From positions 1-10,753 of the forward strand of contig LUSA01000090.1 of assembly GCA_001629235.1 (NCBI GenBank): a stretch of DNA of 10,753 nt. Reading direction: 5' to 3'. Source of the stretch: Marine group II euryarchaeote REDSEA-S43_B8 (lineage in GTDB: Archaea; Thermoplasmatota; Poseidoniia; Poseidoniales; Thalassarchaeaceae). The position numbers and the translations under genes are program-made. The stretch's first letter is position 1; each line of letters starts with the position of its first letter. Under the pieces are notes generated by a model. The model was not told where the DNA came from. It made no database searches and saw only the letters and a list, made by a program, of their open reading frames with translations. Below are positions 1 through 6,516 of this stretch, piece after piece.

Positions 1-133
1 GTGTTAGGGCCTTCGAGCCAACCGAGGTCCCCATAGCGTTCGCAACGTCGTTTGCCCCTATGTTCCAAGCCATATAGGCACAAACGATCAATGACAGAAT
101 CAGTACTAGCCACATAACTCCTGAGAGTTCCAT
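1..133 (-). CDS. PiT-family inorganic phosphate transporter, N-terminal part (runs off left edge)
   Basis: The minus strand opens with ATG at 133-131 and stays open to the window edge, giving 44 residues. A hydrophobic stretch (about residues 5-21) is followed by the sequence NIGANDVANAMGTSVGSKA. The GANDVANA-type motif in the first membrane segment is the hallmark of PiT/Pho-4 permeases, which move inorganic phosphate across the cytoplasmic membrane using a proton or sodium gradient. It is transcribed divergently from the AbrB-PhoU regulator, 123 bases away, which fits a phosphate role. A TATA-like GATATACT at 163-156 lies about 27 bases upstream of the ATG and no Shine-Dalgarno is visible, so the mRNA may be leaderless. 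The rest of the gene is outside the window. The family call is firm; the ion used is not known. Confidence 0.85.
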   Translation of the reverse strand, partial: MELSGVMWLVLILSLIVCAYMAWNIGANDVANAMGTSVGSKALT

Positions 134-136
134 ATT

Positions 137-187
137 CTATATTGGGTATATAGTCAGTATATCAATTTTCGAATATAGTAACTATAT
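137..187. promoter_or_regulatory. Candidate phosphate operator: two CTATAT/ATATAG inverted repeats
   Basis: Two inverted repeats made from the same half-site lie between the divergent PiT and phoU-like genes. The first is CTATAT (137-142), a 5-base spacer, then ATATAG (148-153). The second is ATATAG (173-178), spacer TAA, then CTATAT (182-187). The first overlaps the PiT promoter zone; the second sits between the two TATA-like boxes. A dimeric DNA-binding protein could use them to control both directions. The region is very AT-rich, so some symmetry is expected by chance. No regulator is proven; the AbrB-type domain of the neighbouring protein is one candidate. Confidence 0.35.
156..163 (-). 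promoter_or_regulatory. TATA-like box for the PiT gene
   Basis: On the minus strand GATATACT is centred about 27 bases upstream of the PiT ATG (133). That is the spacing expected of an archaeal TATA box when transcription begins at the start codon. The surroundings are AT-rich, so alternatives such as CTATATAC at 153-146 exist. Confidence 0.35.
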
Positions 188-227
188 AGAAAATAAACAA
201 AACGAGGTACTGCAAGGATTATGTAAG

Positions 228-235
228 TATATATT
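228..235 (+). promoter_or_regulatory. TATA-like box for the AbrB-PhoU gene
   Basis: TATATATT is centred about 25-26 bases before the ATG at 257, the classic archaeal TBP position for a leaderless transcript. No GGAGG-like site precedes the ATG; the intervening stretch is pyrimidine-rich (ctgattctctttcc). This supports both the promoter and the chosen start. Confidence 0.5.
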
Positions 236-256
236 CTGATTCTCTTTCCGCGATAC

Positions 257-1300
257 ATGGCGGGGGCTCCTGAAAAATCTGAAGTTAGAAAAATTCAGTT
301 GACAGGCGGTTCGACCTATATCGTAAGTCTTCCAAAGAAATGGGTCATGGAACATGGGCTGAATGCACGGGATCAGATTAGGATAGAATGGAGACCTTCA
401 GGAACCCTTCGAGTAATTCCCGAGGCATCAACTGTAACTAAGAGGAGGGAGGTAGATGTCGACCTCTCATCCGTTCCGGATGAAATGATGTTCGATCACC
501 TAATCGCAGCTTACCTTTCTGGCAATCAGCTAATTCGAATTCATTCAAAGAAAGGTTTCTCTAGGTTCCACCGGAAGGTGTTTAGAAAGTTCATAGGATC
601 GACGAGAGGTATCGAGATTTCCAGTGAGTTTGAGAATACTATCGAGATGATCAGCCTCATCAATCCTGCTGAGATGCCCCTTTATTCAACCCTAAACAGG
701 ATGTACCTTCTCATTTCAAGCCAAGTCAGGGATGTGGTAGATGTTCTGTCATCCGGGGACAAGGAGTTGCTCGAGGATGCCGAGGAAAGAGAGGGGGAAG
801 TGGATGCGCTAAGATTGCTTCTTGAGAGACAAGTTGGCCAGATTTTAGAGTCAGCTAGCATTGAGTCAAATCTCGGAACCTCTAGGTGGGAAGCATCAGA
901 GTTGAGCAAGGTGGTTCGTACCCTAGAGAGAATGGGCGACCACTCATTCGCAATTTGCACTTTGACCAGGGATTATGAATCTCCAAAAGGAATCAATACC
1001 GGAACTTTGCCACTATCAGCAATCCCCATTTGGCAGTCCTCAATAAAACTACTAATTTCTAATTTCAGAAAGAGGCGAATTTCCGAGATTCATCAGGCTA
1101 AGGCACAATTGATTTCCGCAAGAAAAGATCTTGAGAAGTATGAGGATGAACTCAGATCCAGCGATATTGACATCAAAGACGCGTTGTTTCTCGATAGAAT
1201 TTCTGAGTCACTAAGAAGGATGTGCGCCTATTCCATAAACATGGCTGAAGTTCTCCTAAATATCCAAGCACATAGAGACTCTATAGAAGTAGCAAATTGA
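257..1300 (+). CDS. Phosphate uptake regulator: AbrB/SpoVT-like DNA-binding domain fused to PhoU domain
   Basis: A 347-residue cytoplasmic protein. Residues ~8-55 (KIQLTGGSTYIVSLPKKW, then a GTLRVIPE strand) match the swapped-hairpin AbrB/SpoVT/MazE fold, a DNA-binding domain. Residues ~125-335 are helical and resemble PhoU repeats, with the LERMGDHSFAIC segment corresponding to the conserved E-R-x-x-D-H metal-binding signature. AbrB-PhoU fusions are widespread in archaea and are annotated as phosphate uptake regulators. PhoU proteins normally restrain Pst transport and phosphate gene expression when phosphate is ample. Its place between PiT and pstS supports this. The ATG at 257 fits a TATA-like box 26 bases upstream. 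The gene is AT-richer than those on the right of the window. It looks complete. What is inferred is that it binds the nearby inverted repeats; nothing in the sequence proves that. Confidence 0.85.
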   Translation: MAGAPEKSEVRKIQLTGGSTYIVSLPKKWVMEHGLNARDQIRIEWRPSGTLRVIPEASTVTKRREVDVDLSSVPDEMMFDHLIAAYLSGNQLIRIHSKKGFSRFHRKVFRKFIGSTRGIEISSEFENTIEMISLINPAEMPLYSTLNRMYLLISSQVRDVVDVLSSGDKELLEDAEEREGEVDALRLLLERQVGQILESASIESNLGTSRWEASELSKVVRTLERMGDHSFAICTLTRDYESPKGINTGTLPLSAIPIWQSSIKLLISNFRKRRISEIHQAKAQLISARKDLEKYEDELRSSDIDIKDALFLDRISESLRRMCAYSINMAEVLLNIQAHRDSIEVAN

Positions 1301-1408
1301 ATTAAATAAATTCTAAACTATAGAGACAATATATCTTCTATCCGTCTATAGCAATAGCGTTGCCTTTTTTCATTTGGTATATCCAATACGGGAGTTTGAG
1401 GAATTACG
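1301..1408 (+). promoter_or_regulatory. pstS upstream region: CTATAG repeats, TATA-like boxes, Shine-Dalgarno
   Basis: AT-rich gap between the regulator and pstS. CTATAG occurs at 1318-1323 and 1346-1351 (and at 1281-1286 inside the end of the upstream gene), resembling the half-sites before PiT/phoU. Two TATA-like boxes are possible. AATATATC near 1328-1335 would give a ~50-base leader; GGTATATCC at 1377-1384, about 28 bases before the ATG, would be nearly leaderless. GAGG at 1398-1401, seven bases before ATG 1409, is a reasonable Shine-Dalgarno and favours the longer leader. Start sites are not determined. Confidence 0.4.
1365..1370 (+). terminator. Oligo-T tract, possible archaeal terminator of the regulator gene
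   Basis: TTTTTT preceded by cgttgcc, 65 bases past the stop of the AbrB-PhoU gene. Archaeal RNA polymerase can terminate on T-runs without a hairpin. No strong stem is visible, and it may lie within the pstS promoter zone. Confidence 0.25.
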
Positions 1409-1984
1409 ATGAATGTAAAGACGAAGACAACCCTAATGATTGCCCTGTTTTTCTGCAGCATGCTCGCAGGATGTGCAGGAGATGACGAAAAACCAAGCCT
1501 GGTTCAGACCGGCTCTTCTACCGTTTTGCCACTTGCCGTGGTGTGGGCAGAGGACTACCAGGATGCCGATGTATCGGTATCCGGCGGTGGAAGCAGCCAC
1601 GGTCTGAACTCCCTTCTCAACGGGGAAGCCGATCTGGCCGATGCAAGTCGGATAATGAAGAACAAGGACTACGGGAAATTCGATGATTGCGACGATACTG
1701 CTGTAGACGAATCGACCGGATCAACATCCACTCCTTGTAACGGGGTACTTCCGGTTAAGTGGGTAGTGGCCTTCGACGTACTGGCCACCATTGTTCACCC
1801 AGATAATGACTGGGCCACATCGATGAATTTCACACAACTTTACTCGATTTTCACTGACGACAACCCAGCTGCTTACTGGGACGAGGTTCCAGGAATGGAA
1901 TCTTCAGCACCTCATGAGTTGATAGAAATCTACGCGCCGGATGAAGCGAGCGGGACTTTCGACCTTCGGCAGATGACAATGTGA
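1409..1984 (+). CDS. pstS: PstS phosphate-binding lipoprotein, N-terminal part (reading frame broken)
   Basis: Encodes the first ~185 residues of the ABC phosphate-binding protein, which captures phosphate outside the membrane and hands it to PstCA. Residues 1-22 are a lipoprotein signal (positive start, hydrophobic core, lipobox LAGC, anchoring Cys22). Phosphate-binding signatures follow: TGSSTVLPL (~34-42), SGGGSSHGL (~58-66) and ADLADASR. The sequence reaches DEASGTFD, a strongly conserved PstS site, then departs into LRQMTM and stops at 1982-1984. The true continuation lies in another frame starting about 1963. The usual ~18 residues between SGTFD and the downstream DDNVI are absent. A Shine-Dalgarno GAGG at 1398-1401 supports the start. 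Identity is sure; whether the break is real is not. Confidence 0.88.
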   Translation: MNVKTKTTLMIALFFCSMLAGCAGDDEKPSLVQTGSSTVLPLAVVWAEDYQDADVSVSGGGSSHGLNSLLNGEADLADASRIMKNKDYGKFDDCDDTAVDESTGSTSTPCNGVLPVKWVVAFDVLATIVHPDNDWATSMNFTQLYSIFTDDNPAAYWDEVPGMESSAPHELIEIYAPDEASGTFDLRQMTM

Positions 1985-2313
1985 TAATGACCGCCATCAA
2001 GAATAACCCCTACGCAATAGGATACCTCGGGTTTGCATACGTTAAGGAAAACCCGGGAAGCGTAGGATTAGTCTCATTGGATGGGGGCTCGGGCCCAGTC
2101 GAACCGTCACTTTCGACCGTCGCCGACTACCCGATGGCCAGGCCCCTTCACGTGTACACCGATGCTTATGCAGACAACCGGGATGTCGTTGAGGGTTACA
2201 TCGCCTTCTGCCTTTCCGATGAGGGCCAGTCTGTGGTAGATGAGGTAGGATATGTTCGCGTGGAAATGGTCGATCCAGACCTTCTATCTGAACAACTGTC
2301 GAGAATAAACTGA
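1963..2313 (+). CDS. pstS: PstS phosphate-binding protein, C-terminal part (frameshifted remainder)
   Basis: This frame reads PSADDNVIM, then NPYAIGYLGFAYV, the conserved PstS C-terminal lobe, and ends with the ...VGYVRV strand and a short acidic tail before TGA at 2311-2313. It is the continuation of the 1409 gene, not an independent gene. The only start codons near the front (GTG 1981, ATG 1987) fall inside the DDNVIM motif. Relative to complete PstS proteins, joining the halves leaves a gap of about 18 residues plus one base between Asp of SGTFD and the (T)PSADD turn. The stop is followed after 8-11 bases by pstCA, so both pieces lie in one pst operon. If the lesion is real, the cell would lack a working PstS from this locus. 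Confidence 0.85.
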   Translation, partial: PSADDNVIMTAIKNNPYAIGYLGFAYVKENPGSVGLVSLDGGSGPVEPSLSTVADYPMARPLHVYTDAYADNRDVVEGYIAFCLSDEGQSVVDEVGYVRVEMVDPDLLSEQLSRIN

Positions 2314-2324
2314 GGATTGAGGTG

Positions 2325-4190
2325 ATGACGGAGGCGAATCCATTAGAGGGCGATTCGCCAAAACACAAATTTGTGTTGGGCTCTCTTTTCGCCTCCGCAT
2401 CCCTCTCAGTAGTAGCCAGTGCACTGATCATCTACACTCTCGCCGAGGGAACCATCGAGTTCTTCTTGGCCGAGGAAGCCACATTCTTGGGCTTCATAGG
2501 CGGGGGGGAATGGGTCCCAAACGGTAGGAATCCAAGATTCGGAATATGGCCACTACTCTCCGGGACCTTCCTAATTGCAGGGGGGGCACTGCTAATCGCA
2601 GTTCCATTGGGGGTTTCAGCTGCCCTATACCTGTCCGAATTCGCGAGCAACAGGTCAAGGAAGATACTGAAGCCAGCCGTGGAGATACTAAGCGGTATCC
2701 CGTCAGTTGTTCATGGGTTCTTCGCGCTTCTTGTCATCAGTCCTTTCATCAGGACCTACTTCGACGCTTCTTACTTCAATGCGGCTAGCGCCATTATCGT
2801 AGTAGCAGCGATGATTCTACCAATCATCGTTAGTATCTCTGACGATGCTATACGAGCCATACCAAGGGAGATGAGAGAGGCGAGCCTAGCTCTGGGAGCA
2901 ACGCGTTGGGAGACGGCGAGTCGAGTAGTCTTGCCCGCAGCTAGATCTGGGATCGTGGCCTCTGTGCTATTGGCCCTCGCGAGGGCCGTCGGCGAGACAA
3001 TGGCGGTTACTCTGGCCGCCGGTTCAGTCGCCTCGCTTCATTTGGACCCCCTAAGGGAAGTACAGGCACTTACCGCATACATAGCGCAGGTAGCAACCGG
3101 AGACATTCCACCTGGAACTGCAACAGACGCAGGTTTCGCCGTAGGCGCTACTCTCTTCATTCTGACTTATACAGCAAACACCCTCGCTATAGGGGCCACC
3201 AAGAAGAGGCTAGGTAGGAAGCCAGGGAAACTCAGCAAGTCATTAGGAAATCTCTCCAGAAAGGCTCGAAGCGCCATCTCTTCGTTCTCAAATGGCGATA
3301 TTCCGGGAAGGGCCCCAGTTGATCCTCTATCTCCGAACAGCACTGATTTGAAGAGGAGGAAATCAGAGGTCATATGGCGGCGATTGATTGGATCAAGCCT
3401 TCTATTGGGAATGGGCTTCCTGACAATTCTATTGCACAGCGTGATCAAGGCAGGGGCACCCGGAATCGACTTGGCATTCCTAACGGACTACCCCTCGTCA
3501 CGAGCGCACCTAGCAGGGATAGGGCCAGTTATTCTAGGCTCGATTTGGCTGATTGCACTGACGATGGTTTTCGCTCTTCCTGCCGGAGTAGGTGCCGCTG
3601 TGTATCTCACTGAAATGTCGAGACCGAGCCCGATAAATCTCTTCTTGAGGAGGACGATTCAGAATCTCGCCGCCGTACCTTCGATAATTTTCGGACTCGT
3701 GGGCCTGTATGTATTCTCCAGGATGCTGGGCTTCGGACTTAGCCTTCTTACTGGGTCACTAACCTTGGCAATGATGGTCCTCCCAATGATCGTAGTAACA
3801 TCAGAAGAGGCGTTACTAGCCGTCCCCAAGGGATTCAGGGAAGGGGCCCTTGCTGTTGGTGCTACACGATGGCAGGCCGTACGCTACCATGTACTCCCAA
3901 ATGCAATCCCCGGAATAGCAACCGGGGCAATACTCTCCGTCGCTAGGGCACTAGGTGAGACCGCGCCAATCCTATTCGTCGCTAGTATTTTCTCTAAGAC
4001 GGCGCCAACTGGAGTCTTGGACGGTTTCATGGCCATGCCCATCCAGATATTCTTCTGGACACGTCATCCTTCGCAATCCTTCCAAGACTTAGCAGCGAGT
4101 ACTATCCTAGTGCTGCTCATGCTTCTATTAATTCTCAATGCAATGGCCCTGTTCGTCCGTAACAGGGCAGAGGCTAGGAGGTCGTGGTAA
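2325..4190 (+). CDS. pstCA: Fused PstC-PstA phosphate ABC permease
   Basis: A 621-residue membrane protein joining both Pst permease subunits. Residues ~20-305 are PstC-like: six or so membrane segments and the EAA loop EMREASLALGATRWETASR. A hydrophilic, basic, serine-rich linker (~305-350) follows. Residues ~350-620 are PstA-like with their own EAA loop, GFREGALAVGATRWQAV, and the typical ending (MPIQIFFWTRHPSQSFQDLA). The two EAA loops should each dock one PstB in a PstCA-PstB2 complex. In most organisms PstC and PstA are separate. I chose ATG 2325 over the adjacent GTG 2322 because GAGG at 2312-2315 lies nine bases before it. The gene starts 11 bases after the pstS stop and overlaps pstB by one base, so it is co-transcribed and probably translationally coupled. 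It appears complete. Confidence 0.92.
   Translation: MTEANPLEGDSPKHKFVLGSLFASASLSVVASALIIYTLAEGTIEFFLAEEATFLGFIGGGEWVPNGRNPRFGIWPLLSGTFLIAGGALLIAVPLGVSAALYLSEFASNRSRKILKPAVEILSGIPSVVHGFFALLVISPFIRTYFDASYFNAASAIIVVAAMILPIIVSISDDAIRAIPREMREASLALGATRWETASRVVLPAARSGIVASVLLALARAVGETMAVTLAAGSVASLHLDPLREVQALTAYIAQVATGDIPPGTATDAGFAVGATLFILTYTANTLAIGATKKRLGRKPGKLSKSLGNLSRKARSAISSFSNGDIPGRAPVDPLSPNSTDLKRRKSEVIWRRLIGSSLLLGMGFLTILLHSVIKAGAPGIDLAFLTDYPSSRAHLAGIGPVILGSIWLIALTMVFALPAGVGAAVYLTEMSRPSPINLFLRRTIQNLAAVPSIIFGLVGLYVFSRMLGFGLSLLTGSLTLAMMVLPMIVVTSEEALLAVPKGFREGALAVGATRWQAVRYHVLPNAIPGIATGAILSVARALGETAPILFVASIFSKTAPTGVLDGFMAMPIQIFFWTRHPSQSFQDLAASTILVLLMLLLILNAMALFVRNRAEARRSW
4177..4182 (+). promoter_or_regulatory. 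Strong Shine-Dalgarno deciding the pstB start
   Basis: GGAGGT ends seven bases before ATG 4190 and lies inside the end of pstCA. It favours ATG 4190 over the in-frame GTG at 4184, which would be only one base from the site. Confidence 0.7.
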
Positions 4191-4951
4191 TGAAAAAAGG
4201 AGGAAACATATCTGTAAAGAATTTGACAATAAAATATGGGGACAAGGTTGCAATTAACGACGTCTCTATCGAATTAATTGAAGGGAAAGTCACTGCATTC
4301 ATTGGTCCATCGGGTTGCGGAAAAAGCACTTTCTTGAGGGCATTCAACAGAATGAATGACGAAATCATCGGTGCTTCCATGGAGGGGGATATTTCTTGGA
4401 TGGGCAAGCAAATATTGAGCGATGAAATCGATCCTGTGCTCCTACGTCGGGCTGTCTCTATGGTTTTCCAGAAGCCCAATGTATTCCCCATCTCCATCTA
4501 CGAGAACGTAGCGTTCGGATTGCGCATTCAGGGCGAAAATGAACCCTCCAATCTCGATGCCGCAGTCAAGCAGAGCCTAGTGGACGCAGCACTATGGGAT
4601 GAGGTCAAGGATCGACTCTATGATGATGCATACTCTCTATCCGGAGGGCAGCAGCAGAGACTCTGCATAGCTAGAGCACTAGCTATTGGCCCCTCGGTTC
4701 TTTTGATGGATGAGCCAACATCCGCCCTAGACCCGATAGCCACTGCCAAGATCGAGGAACTAATTTCAACACTGAAATCAAAACTAACCATAGTGATAGT
4801 GACACATTCGATGAGCCAAGCGTCTAGGGTCTCAGATCACACGGCCTTCCTGTATCTGGGCGATCTGATTGAATTCGGAGAAACAAAGCAGATATTCGAA
4901 GATCCAAAACAGGAGCTAACTGGGCAATACATCTCCGGAAGGTTCGGCTAG
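4190..4951 (+). CDS. pstB: PstB phosphate-import ATP-binding protein
   Basis: A 253-residue ABC ATPase that powers PstCA; cytoplasmic, peripheral to the membrane. Walker A GPSGCGKST is at residues 39-47, the Q-loop Gln in VFQKPN at 94, the signature LSGGQQQR at 150-157, Walker B VLLMDE at 170-175, the D-loop SALD after it, and the switch His206 in IVTHSM. FQKPNVFPISIYENVAFG and the ending QYISGRFG are PstB-specific (E. coli PstB ends DYITGRYG). Length is normal (~250-260). The ATG shares its A with the pstCA TAA stop (TAATG), implying translational coupling. No phoU follows; the regulator instead sits upstream of pstS. The first ~100 bases are AT-rich compared with pstCA. It is complete, with all catalytic residues present. 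Confidence 0.97.
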   Translation: MKKGGNISVKNLTIKYGDKVAINDVSIELIEGKVTAFIGPSGCGKSTFLRAFNRMNDEIIGASMEGDISWMGKQILSDEIDPVLLRRAVSMVFQKPNVFPISIYENVAFGLRIQGENEPSNLDAAVKQSLVDAALWDEVKDRLYDDAYSLSGGQQQRLCIARALAIGPSVLLMDEPTSALDPIATAKIEELISTLKSKLTIVIVTHSMSQASRVSDHTAFLYLGDLIEFGETKQIFEDPKQELTGQYISGRFG

Positions 4952-4991
4952 AACCAAGGACTCAGCGAATTTGCTAATTCAATATGGGCCC

Positions 4992-5657
4992 CTAAAATAT
5001 CGCTTCAGAGATGTAAAAAAAGCCGCTTCCCACTATACCTGCCATCACCAGCTTGTGGATCCATTCTGACTTCATGGCCTCCAACCACCTCTTCCCGGAC
5101 CTCACGCCGAGCAAAGCGGCCACCACTAGTAGCAAGGTGGTCTGTAGGTGCTCTCCTATCTCCTCCGGTCGGAAGTATAGGTAGACAGGGACTCTCGACA
5201 GATCCACGCAGAGCGCGAGTACGCTCGCTGTGGCGGCATATGCCATCTTGTCCGGAAGACGACGAGTGAGGAACATCGCCCTCAAGGCACCTTGGTGCCC
5301 GGAAAGTCCACCCAACTCGCTCAGGGTCAGCAGGGGTAGGAGGATGAGGAAGGCACCTATCAGGGCGAGGAGGGGGTCCTGTGGGACCTTGCTCTGCAAA
5401 GCGGCCCCAATGACCGCACCCACCACGAGCCAGATGCCGTAGTGCCTGAAAGCGGAGAAGTCGACGCTTTCCCTCAGGGCCAGGAACTTCCCTGCATTGT
5501 GCGCCCCATGCACCACTGCGACCACTGCCACTGCCTCGTGAGGCCCCATCATCAGGAGAACCACCGGAGTGAGCATTGTCGACAAACCGAAGCCAGCAGG
5601 GACGGTCAGGGCCGCGGCTAGGAACGCAGCAACGAAGGCCAGAGCCAAGAACTCCAT
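4992..5657 (-). CDS. TSUP (TauE/SafE-like) membrane transporter, probably missing a central segment
   Basis: A 221-residue, very hydrophobic protein. N-terminal helices (residues ~1-60) carry the glycine/proline-rich TVPAGFGLSTMLTP turn typical of the first half of TSUP proteins, a family that exports sulfite, sulfoacetate or other organic anions. A second conserved block, GGLSGHQGALRAMFLTRR (~116-133), and VDLSRVPVYLYF (~151-162) match the SGHQGALR-type branch. That block is normally preceded by a full glycine-rich membrane helix. Here it follows directly on TLSEL (residue 115), so ~20-30 residues seem to be missing, in frame, and the total is short for the family (~245-260). The substrate cannot be told. 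ATG 5657 is preferred; an upstream GTG at 5708 would add a polar NNGRNINCC segment before the helix. It is convergent with pstB, 40 bases apart. Confidence 0.75.
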   Translation of the reverse strand: MEFLALAFVAAFLAAALTVPAGFGLSTMLTPVVLLMMGPHEAVAVVAVVHGAHNAGKFLALRESVDFSAFRHYGIWLVVGAVIGAALQSKVPQDPLLALIGAFLILLPLLTLSELGGLSGHQGALRAMFLTRRLPDKMAYAATASVLALCVDLSRVPVYLYFRPEEIGEHLQTTLLLVVAALLGVRSGKRWLEAMKSEWIHKLVMAGIVGSGFFYISEAIF

Positions 5658-5778
5658 GGAACTCTGAAGAATCGGACAACAATTGATGTTTCTCCCATTA
5701 TTTTCCACAAACCACAGCCTAATAGGTTCCAGCCTTGCCCATGACCTGCTCCTAGAGCATTATGGGGATGGTGGGCCA
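5658..5778. promoter_or_regulatory. Divergent intergenic region between TSUP gene and tmk1
   Basis: A 121-base gap separating outward-facing genes. Around 5685-5725 it is AT-richer (tgatgtttctcccattattttccac) than the flanking coding DNA, as expected of promoters. I could not assign a convincing TATA box to either gene. Immediately before ATG 5779, gatggtggg might serve as a weak ribosome site. Confidence 0.3.
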
Positions 5779-6516
5779 ATGTCGAAGAAGGGTATCCTGA
5801 TTGCCGTTGAGGGAATGGACGGATCCGGGAAGAGCACGCAGGCAAAGCTGCTGTACCACTGGCTGAGGGCCAAGGGACTGCCAGTCTTCCACACCGAGTG
5901 GAACTCCAGCAAGATCGTCAAGCAAGCGACCAAGATAGGGAAGAACACCCGAAGGCTCCTGCCGATCACATTCCACATGATACATGCCGCAGACTTCGCA
6001 GACAGGTGGGCACAGCAGATAGAACCGGTCTTGGAGATAGGCGGGATAGTGATTTGCGACCGCTACAAGTACACGGCCATGGCGAGGGACGGTTCCAGGG
6101 ACGTCCCCAGGGAGGTCATCGAGGACACATACTCATTCGCGAGGGAGCCAGACCTTACCCTGTACTTCGACGTCCCAGTGGACGTCAGCTTCGACCGCAT
6201 CGCCAAGGGCCGACCGAGCCTGAAGTTCTACGAGGCCGGGTTGGACATGGGCTGGACAACCGACCCATTCGAGTCCTACAGGATCTTCCAAGGCAGGGTG
6301 TCCGAGATCTACTCGGGGCTGGTGGAAGAGGGCAGGATCGAACGACTCGATGCCGAGGGAACCGTGGCGGAGGTCCAGTCCAGGGTCAGGGAGACCTTCG
6401 ACAAGCACATCGACCTCTCTGAGGTACAGGTCATCGACCAGTCGGACAGGCTAGCACAGAACCTCAGCGAGTCCGACATCGACTGGCTAACATACTCGGA
6501 AGGTGATGGGAAATGA
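5779..6516 (+). CDS. tmk: Thymidylate kinase (dTMP kinase)-like P-loop kinase
   Basis: A 245-residue soluble kinase expected to convert dTMP to dTDP with ATP, the step before dTTP. The P-loop GMDGSGKST is at residues 12-20 after a beta strand (GILIAVE). The CDRY motif with Asp94-Arg95-Tyr96 is the thymidylate-kinase DR(Y/S/H) motif that contacts the phosphate donor and acceptor. LTLYFDVPVDVSFDRI is the usual strand before the lid, and the lid region is AKGRPSLKFYEAG. It is longer than typical Tmk (~200-215) through an acidic C-terminal tail of about 30-40 residues. ATG 5779 is chosen because in-frame sequence before it is not kinase-like. It overlaps the next kinase gene by four bases (ATGA), so the two are one transcription unit. 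It looks complete. Exact nucleotide specificity is inferred from family. Confidence 0.85.
   Translation: MSKKGILIAVEGMDGSGKSTQAKLLYHWLRAKGLPVFHTEWNSSKIVKQATKIGKNTRRLLPITFHMIHAADFADRWAQQIEPVLEIGGIVICDRYKYTAMARDGSRDVPREVIEDTYSFAREPDLTLYFDVPVDVSFDRIAKGRPSLKFYEAGLDMGWTTDPFESYRIFQGRVSEIYSGLVEEGRIERLDAEGTVAEVQSRVRETFDKHIDLSEVQVIDQSDRLAQNLSESDIDWLTYSEGDGK

Noticed and set aside
1..4951. Horizontal acquisition of the phosphate locus from its lower GC
   Set aside because: Hand-counted 60-base samples gave about 40% GC in phoU, 32% at the pstB start, and 62-63% in both pstCA and tmk1. The composition is mosaic with no clear border, so it does not support a transferred island.
5005..5682. 225-codon open frame on minus overlapping the TSUP gene
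   Set aside because: Pro/Arg/Gly-rich, with no membrane helices or known motif. The other minus frame gives a coherent membrane protein.
5658..5708. Start of the TSUP gene at GTG 5708
   Set aside because: It adds a polar, Cys-containing 17-residue segment before an otherwise typical N-terminal helix. ATG 5657 fits the family better.
5898..6422. 174-codon open frame on plus within tmk1
   Set aside because: Arg/Gly/His-rich composition typical of an out-of-frame shadow. The tmk1 frame carries the P-loop and DRY motifs.
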